From Halorubellus sp034808145 (lineage in GTDB: Archaea > Halobacteriota > Halobacteria > Halobacteriales > Natrialbaceae): 64,000 bases of DNA. Shown here in pieces: positions 16,061 to 23,868 of the stretch. The notes under the pieces are model-generated. The model saw nothing but the letters and a program-made list of their open reading frames with translations. It ran no database searches and had not been told where the DNA came from. The DNA lies in assembly GCF_034808145.1 (NCBI RefSeq), contig NZ_JAXHGM010000001.1, forward strand, positions 992,001 through 1,056,000, given 5' to 3'. Position numbers and translations under genes: made by a program. Within the stretch, counting starts at the first letter, position 1. Each line of letters begins with the position of its first letter.

Positions 16061-17485
16061 CTACAGCACCAGCGCGTCCACGACCACGGCGAGCAGGAGC
16101 GCACCGAGGTACGCGTTCGACGCGTGGAACGCCCGGAACGCCGCCGCCTCCGTCTGCTCGTAGTGCAACTGGACCGCGAAGTACACGAACACGCCGCCGA
16201 GCGTCGCGCTCGTCACCGCGTACAGGATTCCGAGGTCCGCGACGACCGCGAGCACGCCCGCGCTCACGAGCGTCGCCGCGATGTACCAGAGGATGTGCTT
16301 GCGCGTCGGCGCCTCCCCCTCGACGACGGGCATCATCGGGAACCCGCCGCGCGCGTAATCCTCCTTGTACGCCAACGCGAGGTTGTAGAAGTGCGCGGGC
16401 GTCCACAGGAAGATGACGACCGCGAGCATCACGCCCGGAATCCCGAGCCCGCCCGTTACCGCCGCCCACCCGATGAGTGCCGGCAGCGCGCCCGCCGCCC
16501 CACCGATGACCGTGTTCGACACGAAGTTCGGTTTCAGGACGAGCGTGTACACGACGCTGTAGAACACGATCGCGGTCAACCCGAGGACGGTGACGAGGAG
16601 GTTCACGCTCGCGAACAACGCGAGCGACGCCACTCCGAGGGCGACACCGAACGCGAGCGCGTGGCTCACCGGGACGAGGTCCGACGCGAGCGGCCGGTCA
16701 GCGGTCCGCTCCATCTTCTCGTCGACGTCCCGCTCGAGCACGTGATTGAACGTCCCCGACGACCCGATGGAGAGCACGCCACCGCCGAGCGTGAACAGCG
16801 CCGTCTTCACCGTCACCGCCTCACCGACCGTCGACCCGAGCGCCATCCCCGCCGCCGCGACGAGACACAGCAACCACATCAACCGCGGTTTCGTCATCCG
16901 GACGTACGCGAGCACCGTCGCCTTCGCACGCGGCACGAACGCCGACGGCACCGGCGGGCGGTCGCCCACGTCGACGTCGACGGGCTCGGGCTCGTCCATC
17001 GCCTCCCAGTCCCCGTCGGTCGCCGTCTCCGTCTCCAGGGTCCACGAGAGCGCGAGCATGACGAGCCCGAAGATGAACACGCCCAGCACGAGGTGGATCG
17101 CCGACAGCGTCGTCGGCGTCCCCGACGTCGCCGCGACCGCACCCAGACCGACCTGTACGAGGTACGTCCCGGCCGCGACGCTCAGGAGCGCCCTGACGCG
17201 CGTCGTCGCCTCGCCGGCCCACGCCACCACGGCCGACGCGAGAACCAGCCCCGCGACGAGCAGCGCGACCACGCGATGCCCCCACGCCACGATCAACAGC
17301 GGGTCCGAGAGCGACGGCAGGAACTGGCCGTTGCACGCCGGCCACGTCTGGCACGACGCCGCAGCGTCCGTCAGCGTCGTCGTCGCGCCGACGACGACCA
17401 GTAGGTACACGCCCACCGCCGTCGCGGCGAGCAACCCACTGAAGCGGCCGTGCGAACCGACCGGTGTCGGGTACCGTCGAGTCAC
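16061..17485 (-). CDS. ctaB: heme A synthase-like/protoheme IX farnesyltransferase fusion (CtaA-CtaB)
   Basis: The N-terminal 150 residues form a half-size CtaA-like four-helix unit with the extracellular cysteine pair CQTWPAC and the helix histidines in WGHRV and AIHLV. A 35-residue acidic linker follows, then a complete CtaB prenyltransferase (about residues 188-474) with the isoprenoid-diphosphate motif NHVLERDVDEKMERT and the YKEDYARGGFPM loop. CtaB farnesylates heme B to heme O and CtaA oxidises heme O to heme A, so one polypeptide carries two consecutive steps of oxidase heme synthesis. Such fusions occur in haloarchaea. It is divergent from coxB. Confidence 0.92.
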   Translation of the reverse strand: MTRRYPTPVGSHGRFSGLLAATAVGVYLLVVVGATTTLTDAAASCQTWPACNGQFLPSLSDPLLIVAWGHRVVALLVAGLVLASAVVAWAGEATTRVRALLSVAAGTYLVQVGLGAVAATSGTPTTLSAIHLVLGVFIFGLVMLALSWTLETETATDGDWEAMDEPEPVDVDVGDRPPVPSAFVPRAKATVLAYVRMTKPRLMWLLCLVAAAGMALGSTVGEAVTVKTALFTLGGGVLSIGSSGTFNHVLERDVDEKMERTADRPLASDLVPVSHALAFGVALGVASLALFASVNLLVTVLGLTAIVFYSVVYTLVLKPNFVSNTVIGGAAGALPALIGWAAVTGGLGIPGVMLAVVIFLWTPAHFYNLALAYKEDYARGGFPMMPVVEGEAPTRKHILWYIAATLVSAGVLAVVADLGILYAVTSATLGGVFVYFAVQLHYEQTEAAAFRAFHASNAYLGALLLAVVVDALVL

Positions 17486-17551
17486 TAGCCGAACAGTCGG
17501 ACTCCGCGTATTTCAACCCGCCGCTTTCGCCCCCTCGACGGGCATTAGCCA

Positions 17552-17559
17552 CATATTTA
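17552..17559 (+). promoter_or_regulatory. TATA box of coxB
   Basis: CATATTTA in an otherwise GC-rich intergenic region, about 31 bases before the coxB ATG at 17587. The position is right for a very short leader. Confidence 0.65.
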
Positions 17560-17586
17560 ACCCCGAAATCCAAAGCACCGGTATAC

Positions 17587-18462
17587 ATGGATAGAGAGCG
17601 GATCACGTCGACGCTGCTCGCCGCCCTCGCCGGCCTCGCGCTCGCCGCCCAGCCCGTCGCGGCGCAGGCGTCGAGTTCGGACGCGGCGATCTCGGGCCTC
17701 AACGAGAAACTCCTCGTCGTCGCCATCCCCATCACCGTCCTCGTCGAAGCGGTCCTCATCTACACGGTGTTCAAGTACAAGGACCAGGACGAGGCGAAGC
17801 CGACGCGAGAGAACCGCCGACTGGAGATCACGTGGACGATCGCGACCGCCGCGATCCTGCTGTTCGTCGGGGTCTCCGCGAGCATCACGATGGCCGACGA
17901 CTCGGTCATCACGCCCGACGACCCCCAGATATCGTCGGACACCGAGGAGCAGGTGAACGTCACCGCGTTCCGGTACGGGTGGACGTTCAACTACCCCGAG
18001 TACAACGTCTCGGCCGGATCGGCCCAGCAGCCCCTCTACCTCGCGAAGGGACAGGCGACGTACTTCAGTCTCACCACACAGGACTGGCTGCACGCGTTCC
18101 ACGTGCCGTCGCTCGGCCTCAAACACGACGCGGTCCCGGGGAAGATAGCGTGGTTGAAGACGACGCCGAGCCAGACGGGGACCTACCAGGGCTACTGCGC
18201 CGAGTACTGTGGGACCGGGCACTCCGGGATGATGTTCGAGGTGCAGGTCGTGGAGGACCGCGAGGCGCTCCTCGACGAGATGGAGTCCCTCTGCGCATCC
18301 GCGGCGAACAAGACCTGGAACGCCCAGGAGGAGACCTGCGAGTGGTCGCCGGAAGGCGATTCGAGTGCGTCGACGTCCGCGAGCGACGATGGTGACGGGA
18401 GCGCGTCCATCGCGGGCCCCGCTGTCGAGTCCGATAGCATACTCGTCGCTCGCGCGGTCTGA
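17587..18462 (+). CDS. coxB: cytochrome c oxidase subunit II
   Basis: This 291-residue protein has an N-terminal signal-like helix, two membrane helices (about residues 38-58 and 75-95) and a cupredoxin domain. The binuclear CuA ligands are visible: CAEYCGTGHSGM near residue 205, plus HAFHVP about 40 residues earlier. CuA accepts electrons from the donor, in haloarchaea often halocyanin. The C-terminal 70 residues are an unusual Ser/Asp/Glu-rich extension with a further Cys pair. The ATG at 17587 is chosen because the signal helix starts here. Confidence 0.95.
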   Translation: MDRERITSTLLAALAGLALAAQPVAAQASSSDAAISGLNEKLLVVAIPITVLVEAVLIYTVFKYKDQDEAKPTRENRRLEITWTIATAAILLFVGVSASITMADDSVITPDDPQISSDTEEQVNVTAFRYGWTFNYPEYNVSAGSAQQPLYLAKGQATYFSLTTQDWLHAFHVPSLGLKHDAVPGKIAWLKTTPSQTGTYQGYCAEYCGTGHSGMMFEVQVVEDREALLDEMESLCASAANKTWNAQEETCEWSPEGDSSASTSASDDGDGSASIAGPAVESDSILVARAV

Positions 18463-18558
18463 ACGGGTTTCGGCGTCGCTGTTTCTCTCTCTGACTCGGC
18501 TTCGACCGGCGAGCGGTAGCGCTGACGGTCGCTACGGACGGGGATGAGGCGTCGGCCG

Positions 18559-19116
18559 TCAGGGGTGGGCGTCGGTCGCTGCGAGGTACGCGACGGCGGA
18601 CTCGACGAGCGCGGGGTTCGGGGTGGCGACGGGGCGCGCGCGCTGGACGACGCCCAGTGCGTCCCGGAACGAGTGGTCTTCGTCGGCGGCGAGTGCGGTC
18701 GCGAGCACGGCGGCGCTCCGGGACACCCCGGCCTTGCAGTGGACGAGGACGTCGCCGTCGGCCGCGAGCAGTCGTCGCGCGTCGTCGACCGCCGTGCGGA
18801 ACGCGACCGGGTCGTGGTCGAGGTCGTCCGCGAACGGTCGATGCCGCGTCGTCGCGGGCTGGACGTCGCGCGTGAGCGAGAGCACGTGCGCGAACGACTC
18901 GTCGTGCTGGGACGGGTCGGCAGCGTGAACGTTCCCGAGCCACGCGTCTCGTCCAGGTACTCGAACGAGCACGGGGCCGTCGTGGACGTACGCGAACGGG
19001 CGGACGACGACGTCGCCATGGGTCCACGGCCGCGGCCGGAGCGCGTCCTCGCGCCAGGTGCCGCGTGAGTCTCGGTCACCCGCATCGTCGGTCCCGCTGT
19101 CGTCCGGAGCCGTCAC
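18559..19116 (-). CDS. dual-specificity/tyrosine-type protein phosphatase
   Basis: This 185-residue protein contains the cysteine phosphatase P-loop HCKAGVSRSA (H-C-x5-R-S) near residue 131, with a plausible general-acid Asp upstream in the FADDLDHD stretch (about 100-107). Such enzymes dephosphorylate Tyr/Ser/Thr residues or phospho-metabolites. It lies antisense between coxB and coxC, so it does not share their transcript, and a link to the oxidase is only positional. The N-terminal 40 residues are charged and poorly conserved-looking. Confidence 0.82.
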   Translation of the reverse strand: MTAPDDSGTDDAGDRDSRGTWREDALRPRPWTHGDVVVRPFAYVHDGPVLVRVPGRDAWLGNVHAADPSQHDESFAHVLSLTRDVQPATTRHRPFADDLDHDPVAFRTAVDDARRLLAADGDVLVHCKAGVSRSAAVLATALAADEDHSFRDALGVVQRARPVATPNPALVESAVAYLAATDAHP

Positions 19117-19236
19117 CGACCGCGAGTTCCGGACGCGAGCGCTTCAATCCACCGCCCGAACGGAGAACCGAGCGACTGACCGACGTCGCACCAGCCACGC
19201 CGAGGCGACGGCGTCTGGCGCGGGCGCTTGGATGGA

Positions 19237-19243
19237 TTTTTAG
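19237..19243 (+). promoter_or_regulatory. TATA-like element of coxC
   Basis: TTTTTAG centred about 27 bases before the ATG at 19267, the usual spacing for a leaderless haloarchaeal transcript. Confidence 0.6.
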
Positions 19244-19266
19244 TAGTGGACTTGCAAGCGTCGTCT

Positions 19267-20148
19267 ATGACAGCAACGGAAGACGCAGGCGACCACGGGC
19301 ACGGCGGCCACCTGCCGGCCGTGGAGGACTTCCCGCGCGGGTTCGGGGAGGCCTCCTGGTGGCCGTTCGTCACCGCCATCGGCGGCTCCGGTATCTACGT
19401 CGGGGCAGCACTGTTCCTCCTCGCCGCCCGCGGCGGCTTCGGAATCGGAATGGGGACCGCCGCGGCGGTCTCCATCGGGAGCATCGGACTGTTCGTGTTC
19501 GGACTGTTCGGCTGGCTCTACCACGGGTTCGTCGCGAGCTTCTGGGAGCGCCACAAGTCCGAGCAGAGCGAATCCAAGCTGGTCTGGGGGATGTACGCGT
19601 TCCTCGGGAGCGAGATCGCGACGTTCAGCGCCGGGTTCATCTACTTCTTCTTCATCAAAGCAGGTGGCCTCGGCGAGGTCCCGGAGATCTTCGGGAGTCT
19701 CGTCATCGTGAACACGCTCATCCTGATCGCGAGCAGTTTCGTCCTGCACTTCTCGGAGGTCGCGCTCCGGAACGGGAACCGCAAGCGCTTCGTCTCGCTG
19801 CTCGGCGCCACGCTCCTGATGGGCGTGGTGTTCATCGGCGGGCAGGTCTACGAGTACTACGAGTTCCTCGTCGTCGAGGGCTTCAAGCCGGCGGCGCTCA
19901 TCGGTGAGGGCGCGGTCGAGTTCAGTAATCCGTTCGCGAGCGCGTTCTACGCGCTGACGGGGCTGCACGGGCTGCACGTGACCCTCGGCGCGGTCCTGCT
20001 CGGTATCGTGTTCGTCCGCGGGCTCCGCGGGCAGTACTCCGCGGACCGACACGTGTCCGTGAAGACCGCGGCGCTCTACTGGCACTTCGTGGACGCGGTC
20101 TGGATCTTCCTCGTCGCAGCGATCTACATCGGCGCGACCGCGTTCTGA
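19267..20148 (+). CDS. coxC: heme-copper oxidase subunit III
   Basis: This 293-residue membrane protein has about seven helices. The subunit III landmarks are present: FLGSEIATF (conserved helix Glu), GLHGLHVTLG and YWHFVDAVW near the C-terminus. Subunit III stabilises the catalytic subunit of the aa3-type oxidase in the cytoplasmic membrane. Two further membrane-associated genes follow closely (11-base and 2-base gaps), so coxC probably heads a three-gene operon. No gene for the catalytic subunit I is in the window. Confidence 0.95.
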   Translation: MTATEDAGDHGHGGHLPAVEDFPRGFGEASWWPFVTAIGGSGIYVGAALFLLAARGGFGIGMGTAAAVSIGSIGLFVFGLFGWLYHGFVASFWERHKSEQSESKLVWGMYAFLGSEIATFSAGFIYFFFIKAGGLGEVPEIFGSLVIVNTLILIASSFVLHFSEVALRNGNRKRFVSLLGATLLMGVVFIGGQVYEYYEFLVVEGFKPAALIGEGAVEFSNPFASAFYALTGLHGLHVTLGAVLLGIVFVRGLRGQYSADRHVSVKTAALYWHFVDAVWIFLVAAIYIGATAF

Positions 20149-20159
20149 GTCGCTCCGTC

Positions 20160-21596
20160 ATGAACCGCCTTGGTCGTCTCGCTTCGATAGTCGGCGCCCT
20201 CGTTCTCGCCACCGGCACGGTCAGCGCACACGGCGCCGCGCTGCGTGGGTCGGCGGAGTCGCTGTCGATTCCGACGTGGCTGTTCCTCGCGACCGGCGGT
20301 GGCGTCGTCGGCGCGTCGTTCCTCCTGGCGACGTTCGCGACCGACCGGTCCTTCGTCCGCTGGAGTCACGACCACGCCAGGACGCTCGCCGCCGTCCCAC
20401 GGAGGCTGCGAACGATTCTCGCACCGCTCGTCGGCCTCCTCGGGTTGCTCGCGGTGCTCGCGTTCGGGTTCGGGGCCGCGTTCGACGTCGCGCCGACGGA
20501 CCCGCAACAGAACCTCGCCGTCCTCATCGTCTGGGTCGGCTGGTGGGCCGGGTACGTCATGACGCTCTACCTCGCCGGGAACACGTGGCCGGCCCTGGAC
20601 CCGTTCCGTACGGTCGCGAGCGCGCTCCCGTCGCTCGACCGCGACTACCCAGCGGGGCTGGGGGCGTGGCCCGCGGTCCTCGGGTTGCTCGCGCTCGTGT
20701 TCGTCGAGGTGACCCTCCCGCTCGCAGAGGACCCGGTGGTGCTCGCGGGCGCCGTCAGTGCCTACGGGACGGTGACGGTGCTCGGCGCGGTCGTCTTCGG
20801 CGTCGAGGAGTGGTTCTCGAAGGCCGACCCGGTCGCGCGAGCGTTCGACCACTACGGTCGCGTCGCCCCGCTCGAACGCACCGCGGACGGCGTCGTCCTC
20901 CGACTCCCGGGCGCCGGGCTCGTGGACGCCGCGAGCGAGAGCGGTCGCCCCGCCGAAGACGGAGCGAGCGCCGAGCGAGCGAACGACCGCGGGCCGCTCG
21001 CGGACGCGGGCGGTGTCGCGTTCGTTGTCGCGCTCGTGTTCGCGACGACGTACGACGGGTTCGTCGCCACGCCCGCCTGGAAGGCGGTCGCCGAGGCCGT
21101 TCACTCGCCGGGCGTCCCCGGCATCGTCGTCTACGCGGTCGCGTACGCCCTCGGCTTCGTCGCGTTCGTCGCGGTGTACCGGTGGGCGGCCCGGAGCGGC
21201 CGGCGGACCGGCGACACGTTCGTCGCCGTCGACGAGCTCGCCCGCCGCTTCGCGCCGCCGCTGCTCGCGATTGCCGCGGGCTACCACCTCGCGCACTACC
21301 TCGGGTTCTTCGTGTCGCTCTCGCTCCCGCTCGCGAGCGCGCTCGCCGCGCCGACCGCGCCACCGCCACCGCAGCTGTTCGTCCTCCCGTCGTTCTTCGG
21401 TGGCATCGCGATCACCGCCATCCTCGTCGGGCACCTGCTCGCGGTCTGGGTCGCGCACGCCATCGGGTTCGAGGTGTTCCCCGAACGCCTCCAGGCGGTC
21501 CGCGCCCAGTACGGGTTCGTCGCCGTGATGATCGCGTACACCACGCTGAGCCTCTGGATCGTCTCCCAACCGACTATCACGCCACCGTTCCTCTGA
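20160..21596 (+). CDS. large polytopic membrane protein of the cox locus
   Basis: This 478-residue protein begins with a signal-like sequence ending in VSAHGAALRG and has about eleven hydrophobic segments. A conspicuous His-containing helix, IAAGYHLAHYLGFFVSL (about residue 370), could bind heme or copper. It starts 11 bases after coxC and is probably co-transcribed with it. The family is recognisable as a recurrent haloarchaeal neighbour of oxidase genes but has no known function that I can name. Involvement in oxidase assembly or metal supply is an inference from context. Confidence 0.75.
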   Translation: MNRLGRLASIVGALVLATGTVSAHGAALRGSAESLSIPTWLFLATGGGVVGASFLLATFATDRSFVRWSHDHARTLAAVPRRLRTILAPLVGLLGLLAVLAFGFGAAFDVAPTDPQQNLAVLIVWVGWWAGYVMTLYLAGNTWPALDPFRTVASALPSLDRDYPAGLGAWPAVLGLLALVFVEVTLPLAEDPVVLAGAVSAYGTVTVLGAVVFGVEEWFSKADPVARAFDHYGRVAPLERTADGVVLRLPGAGLVDAASESGRPAEDGASAERANDRGPLADAGGVAFVVALVFATTYDGFVATPAWKAVAEAVHSPGVPGIVVYAVAYALGFVAFVAVYRWAARSGRRTGDTFVAVDELARRFAPPLLAIAAGYHLAHYLGFFVSLSLPLASALAAPTAPPPPQLFVLPSFFGGIAITAILVGHLLAVWVAHAIGFEVFPERLQAVRAQYGFVAVMIAYTTLSLWIVSQPTITPPFL

Positions 21597-21598
21597 TC

Positions 21599-21907
21599 AT
21601 GACGACACCACAGTCCGACGTCGACGCGACCGACGCAGCCGACAGCGACACCGTGGCGACGGCCGTCCCGGCGGACGCGACCGTCCACGAGTGCCCGTAC
21701 TGCGAGCGACCGTTCACCGCCCCGGACCACGTCGCGCTCCACGTCGGCCTCCAGCACTACGACGTCTGCACGCCCACCGAGGAGGAGGCGTTCGAGAAAG
21801 CGTATCTCGCGGAGAACGAAGAGATACGCCGCTACCGCCTGAAGGCGGCCGCGACGCTCATCGTCCTCTACTTCGGGCTCCTGATGGTGTACGCCGTCGC
21901 CGCCTGA
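21599..21907 (+). CDS. C2H2 zinc-finger protein with C-terminal membrane anchor
   Basis: This 102-residue protein has a single C2H2-type finger, CPYCERPFTAPDHVALHVGLQH (Cys-x2-Cys ... His-x4-His, about residues 33-54), followed by an acidic helix and one hydrophobic C-terminal segment (LIVLYFGLLMVYAVAA). The ATG follows the stop of the preceding membrane gene by two bases, so it is translated from the same transcript as coxC. It may anchor to the membrane near the oxidase complex. Its biochemical role is unknown. Confidence 0.75.
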   Translation: MTTPQSDVDATDAADSDTVATAVPADATVHECPYCERPFTAPDHVALHVGLQHYDVCTPTEEEAFEKAYLAENEEIRRYRLKAAATLIVLYFGLLMVYAVAA

Positions 21908-21947
21908 CCGAGCGCCAGATGCGGTCGACGGGCGCGACCTCTCGTCG

Positions 21948-22244
21948 TCACATGCCCATGTCGGCGCTCGCCTCGGGGACCGGGAGGTCGTGCTCGCGCA
22001 CACCGAGGCGTTCGGCGACGTGGTCGAGCGCCATGTCGAACCCGTAGTACCGCTCCAGTTCGTCGCCGTCGACGCCCGTCCGGACCTTCAGCATCGCGTA
22101 CCCGTCGCGGTTCTGTGCGACCACCACCGTCCGGCCGTCGCGCTCGAACGCGAGCACGCGCTCGCTGTCGGTCAGCGAGTACCGTGCCGTGATACCGTTC
22201 GCGCTCGCTTCGGTCTCCTCGTCGACGGCAGCGTCGTCGGTCAT
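21948..22244 (-). CDS. small haloarchaeal conserved protein of unknown function
   Basis: This 98-residue acidic protein (MTDDAAVDEETEASANGITARYSLTD...) contains two short beta-rich repeats around RVLAFERDGRTVVVAQNRDGYAMLKV and ends VPEASADMGM. It has no cysteines or membrane segments. I recognise it as resembling a haloarchaeal small-protein family (tentatively DUF7111) without assigned function. ATG at 22244 is chosen because upstream in-frame sequence is Arg/Ser-rich and unlike haloarchaeal protein. It is divergent from the PadR-like regulator gene. Confidence 0.65.
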   Translation of the reverse strand: MTDDAAVDEETEASANGITARYSLTDSERVLAFERDGRTVVVAQNRDGYAMLKVRTGVDGDELERYYGFDMALDHVAERLGVREHDLPVPEASADMGM

Positions 22245-22366
22245 GCCACAGGCTTCGAACCACGGGTACGAAACCCCAGCGGTCCCGGGCCCGGACAGCA
22301 TCGGTCCGGCACTGGGTCGGTCCGCGGACCGCAACGCCCACGGCCGGGGCCGTCGTAGCGAGCGCC

Positions 22367-22645
22367 ATGACGAAGTACGTCCGGAGCGGGATGCGTCGCG
22401 ACGTCCTCGCGCTCCTCGCCGCCGAACCACGCCGCGGCCAACAGCTGAAGACGTCGCTCGAAGCGCACTACGACGAACACATCGAACCGAAGACGTTCTA
22501 CGGCGCGCTCGACGCGCTCGTCGACGCCGGTCACGTCCAGGTCGAACCCGAGGGCGTCCACGACGTCTACGACCTCACCCCGGGCGGTCGCCGGATGCTC
22601 GAAGCGCACGTCGACTGGCTCGTCGAGCACGTCCAGTCGACGTGA
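22367..22645 (+). CDS. PadR-like winged-helix transcriptional regulator
   Basis: This 92-residue winged-helix protein follows the PadR pattern: DVLALLAAEPRRGQQLKTSL ... PKTFYGALDALVDAGHVQVEPEGVHDVYDLTPGGRRMLEAH. The wing and the terminal helix are present but it lacks the long C-terminal dimerisation domain of classical PadR. This single-domain form is common in haloarchaea. Its target is unknown; the divergently transcribed small protein gene is an obvious candidate. It is monocistronic and converges on the DtxR-family regulator. Confidence 0.8.
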   Translation: MTKYVRSGMRRDVLALLAAEPRRGQQLKTSLEAHYDEHIEPKTFYGALDALVDAGHVQVEPEGVHDVYDLTPGGRRMLEAHVDWLVEHVQST

Positions 22646-22664
22646 GGAGACCAGCGGCCGGCGG

Positions 22665-23096
22665 TCAGTCCGCGGCGTCCGCGGGAACCTCGAGGAACTC
22701 GCACTTGTCCGCGTTCGCGTCGAAGCAGTCCGGGCACTCGCTGCGTCGGTCGATGATGGTGTCGAGGCGTTCCGCGACCGTATCGTCGATGACCGCCTCC
22801 AGCGCCGTCGCCTCCCCGCGGAAGTCCTCGACCTCGAGGACGTTCGCGAGGAACCGCTCGATGATACAGTACGTCTGGAGCGCATCCTCGGCACGCCGGA
22901 TCCCTTCGTCGGTCAGCGTCGCCCCCTTGTACTTCTCGTGGTCGACGAGATCGCGGTCCTCGAGCTTCCCGATCATCTCGTTGACGCTCGCCGGCGACAC
23001 CTCGAGCATGTCCGCGAGCATCCCCGTCGCCGCCGGGCCATCCTCGATACGTTGCGCCAGATAGATCGCTTTCAGGTACTGTTCTGCGGTGTTCAT
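22665..23096 (-). CDS. DtxR family iron/manganese-dependent regulator with C-terminal cysteines
   Basis: This 143-residue regulator has the N-terminal winged helix (MLEVSPASVNEMIGKLEDRDLV) and the helical dimerisation domain of the DtxR family but no SH3-like domain. The C-terminus holds CPDCFDANADKC, three cysteines in a knuckle-like pattern not found in classical DtxR. Its start overlaps the stop of the ferritin-like gene by 4 bases, so regulator and iron-binding protein are one operon, suggesting iron sensing and storage control. It is a second, clearly different DtxR paralogue in this window beside the MntR-like one. Confidence 0.88.
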   Translation of the reverse strand: MNTAEQYLKAIYLAQRIEDGPAATGMLADMLEVSPASVNEMIGKLEDRDLVDHEKYKGATLTDEGIRRAEDALQTYCIIERFLANVLEVEDFRGEATALEAVIDDTVAERLDTIIDRRSECPDCFDANADKCEFLEVPADAAD

Positions 23097-23584
23097 CGAT
23101 TGCCCTCCATCAGCTCGGTGACCTCCTCGACGCCCTCGGCCTCCTCCTCGCGGATACCGGCGAGCACCGAGAGCACGCGCTCGCGGTCGATACTGAAGTC
23201 CGTGTCGCTCGCCTCGATCGCCTCGATGAGGTCGTCGTAGAACTTGTACGCCGTCTCCTCGTTACACAGCTGGTCGTAGAGCAGGTCGTCGAAGTCCTCG
23301 GGCGCGGTCTGAGCGTACTGGGCTTCGACGAGCGCGTTGATCTCCTCGTAGGGCACCGTCTCCGCGTTCAGGTCCGCGACGAGTGCCTCCAGTCGGTCCC
23401 GATGCTCGGCGGATTCCTCGGCGGCGTCCTCGAGTAACGCCGCGACCGCGGGGTCGCGGTCACCGGCGTCGAAAGAGTCGAGGTGGTGGTGTGCGCGGGA
23501 CTCGACGACCTCCTCCAGCACGACGCCGATCTGGAGGAGGCGCGCGAGCTGGTGGTCGTCGGTGACGCGCTGTCCCAAACTCAT
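23093..23584 (-). CDS. ferritin-like/rubrerythrin-like protein
   Basis: This 163-residue, mostly helical, acidic protein resembles ferritin-like proteins: long helices carry Glu/His spacing such as LEEVVESRAHHH and EESAEHRDRLE (early helices) and CNEETAYKFYDDLIEAIE (later). These could form a di-iron site in a four-helix bundle. Probable roles are iron binding, storage or oxygen/peroxide detoxification. The downstream DtxR-type regulator is translationally coupled by a 4-base overlap. The promoter shows GTTAAGTG at about 23610-23617, roughly 30 bases before the ATG. Confidence 0.78.
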   Translation of the reverse strand: MSLGQRVTDDHQLARLLQIGVVLEEVVESRAHHHLDSFDAGDRDPAVAALLEDAAEESAEHRDRLEALVADLNAETVPYEEINALVEAQYAQTAPEDFDDLLYDQLCNEETAYKFYDDLIEAIEASDTDFSIDRERVLSVLAGIREEEAEGVEEVTELMEGNR

Positions 23585-23652
23585 ACGCTCACGTCCGGGA
23601 GCCGGTCACTTAACGCTCTCCCTCTCGCGTCGCCGAGACCGGGCCGCTTCGG

Positions 23653-23781
23653 TCACTCGTCGCCGAGTGCGGCGGTGACGGCAGCGGACGCGTCCTCGCG
23701 GTCGCCGTCTCGGTCGTCCACGACGAGTGCCTCTGCCTCGCCCGCGACGATAGCACAGAACACGCAATCGGCGTCGGTCAT
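23653..23781 (-). CDS. 42-residue protein resembling the N-terminus of HIT proteins
   Basis: A short open frame encodes MTDADCVFCAIVAGEAEALVVDD... followed by an acidic, Ala-rich tail and a stop. The CxFCxIVAGE block is the typical N-terminal zinc-knuckle start of histidine-triad (HIT) hydrolases, but the catalytic H-x-H-x-H-x-x part is absent. It is either a remnant of a HIT gene, a stand-alone small metal-binding protein, or chance resemblance. Codon use looks haloarchaeal and the acidic tail argues for real translation. It lies between sufD and the ferritin-like gene, same strand. Confidence 0.5.
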   Translation of the reverse strand: MTDADCVFCAIVAGEAEALVVDDRDGDREDASAAVTAALGDE

Positions 23782-23868
23782 ACGCAAGCGGACGAGAGCG
23801 CCACCTAACGCTGCGGACGTATGCGAAAGAACTGCAAAGAAGAACGCTCAGTCGGGTCGCGAGCGTCG

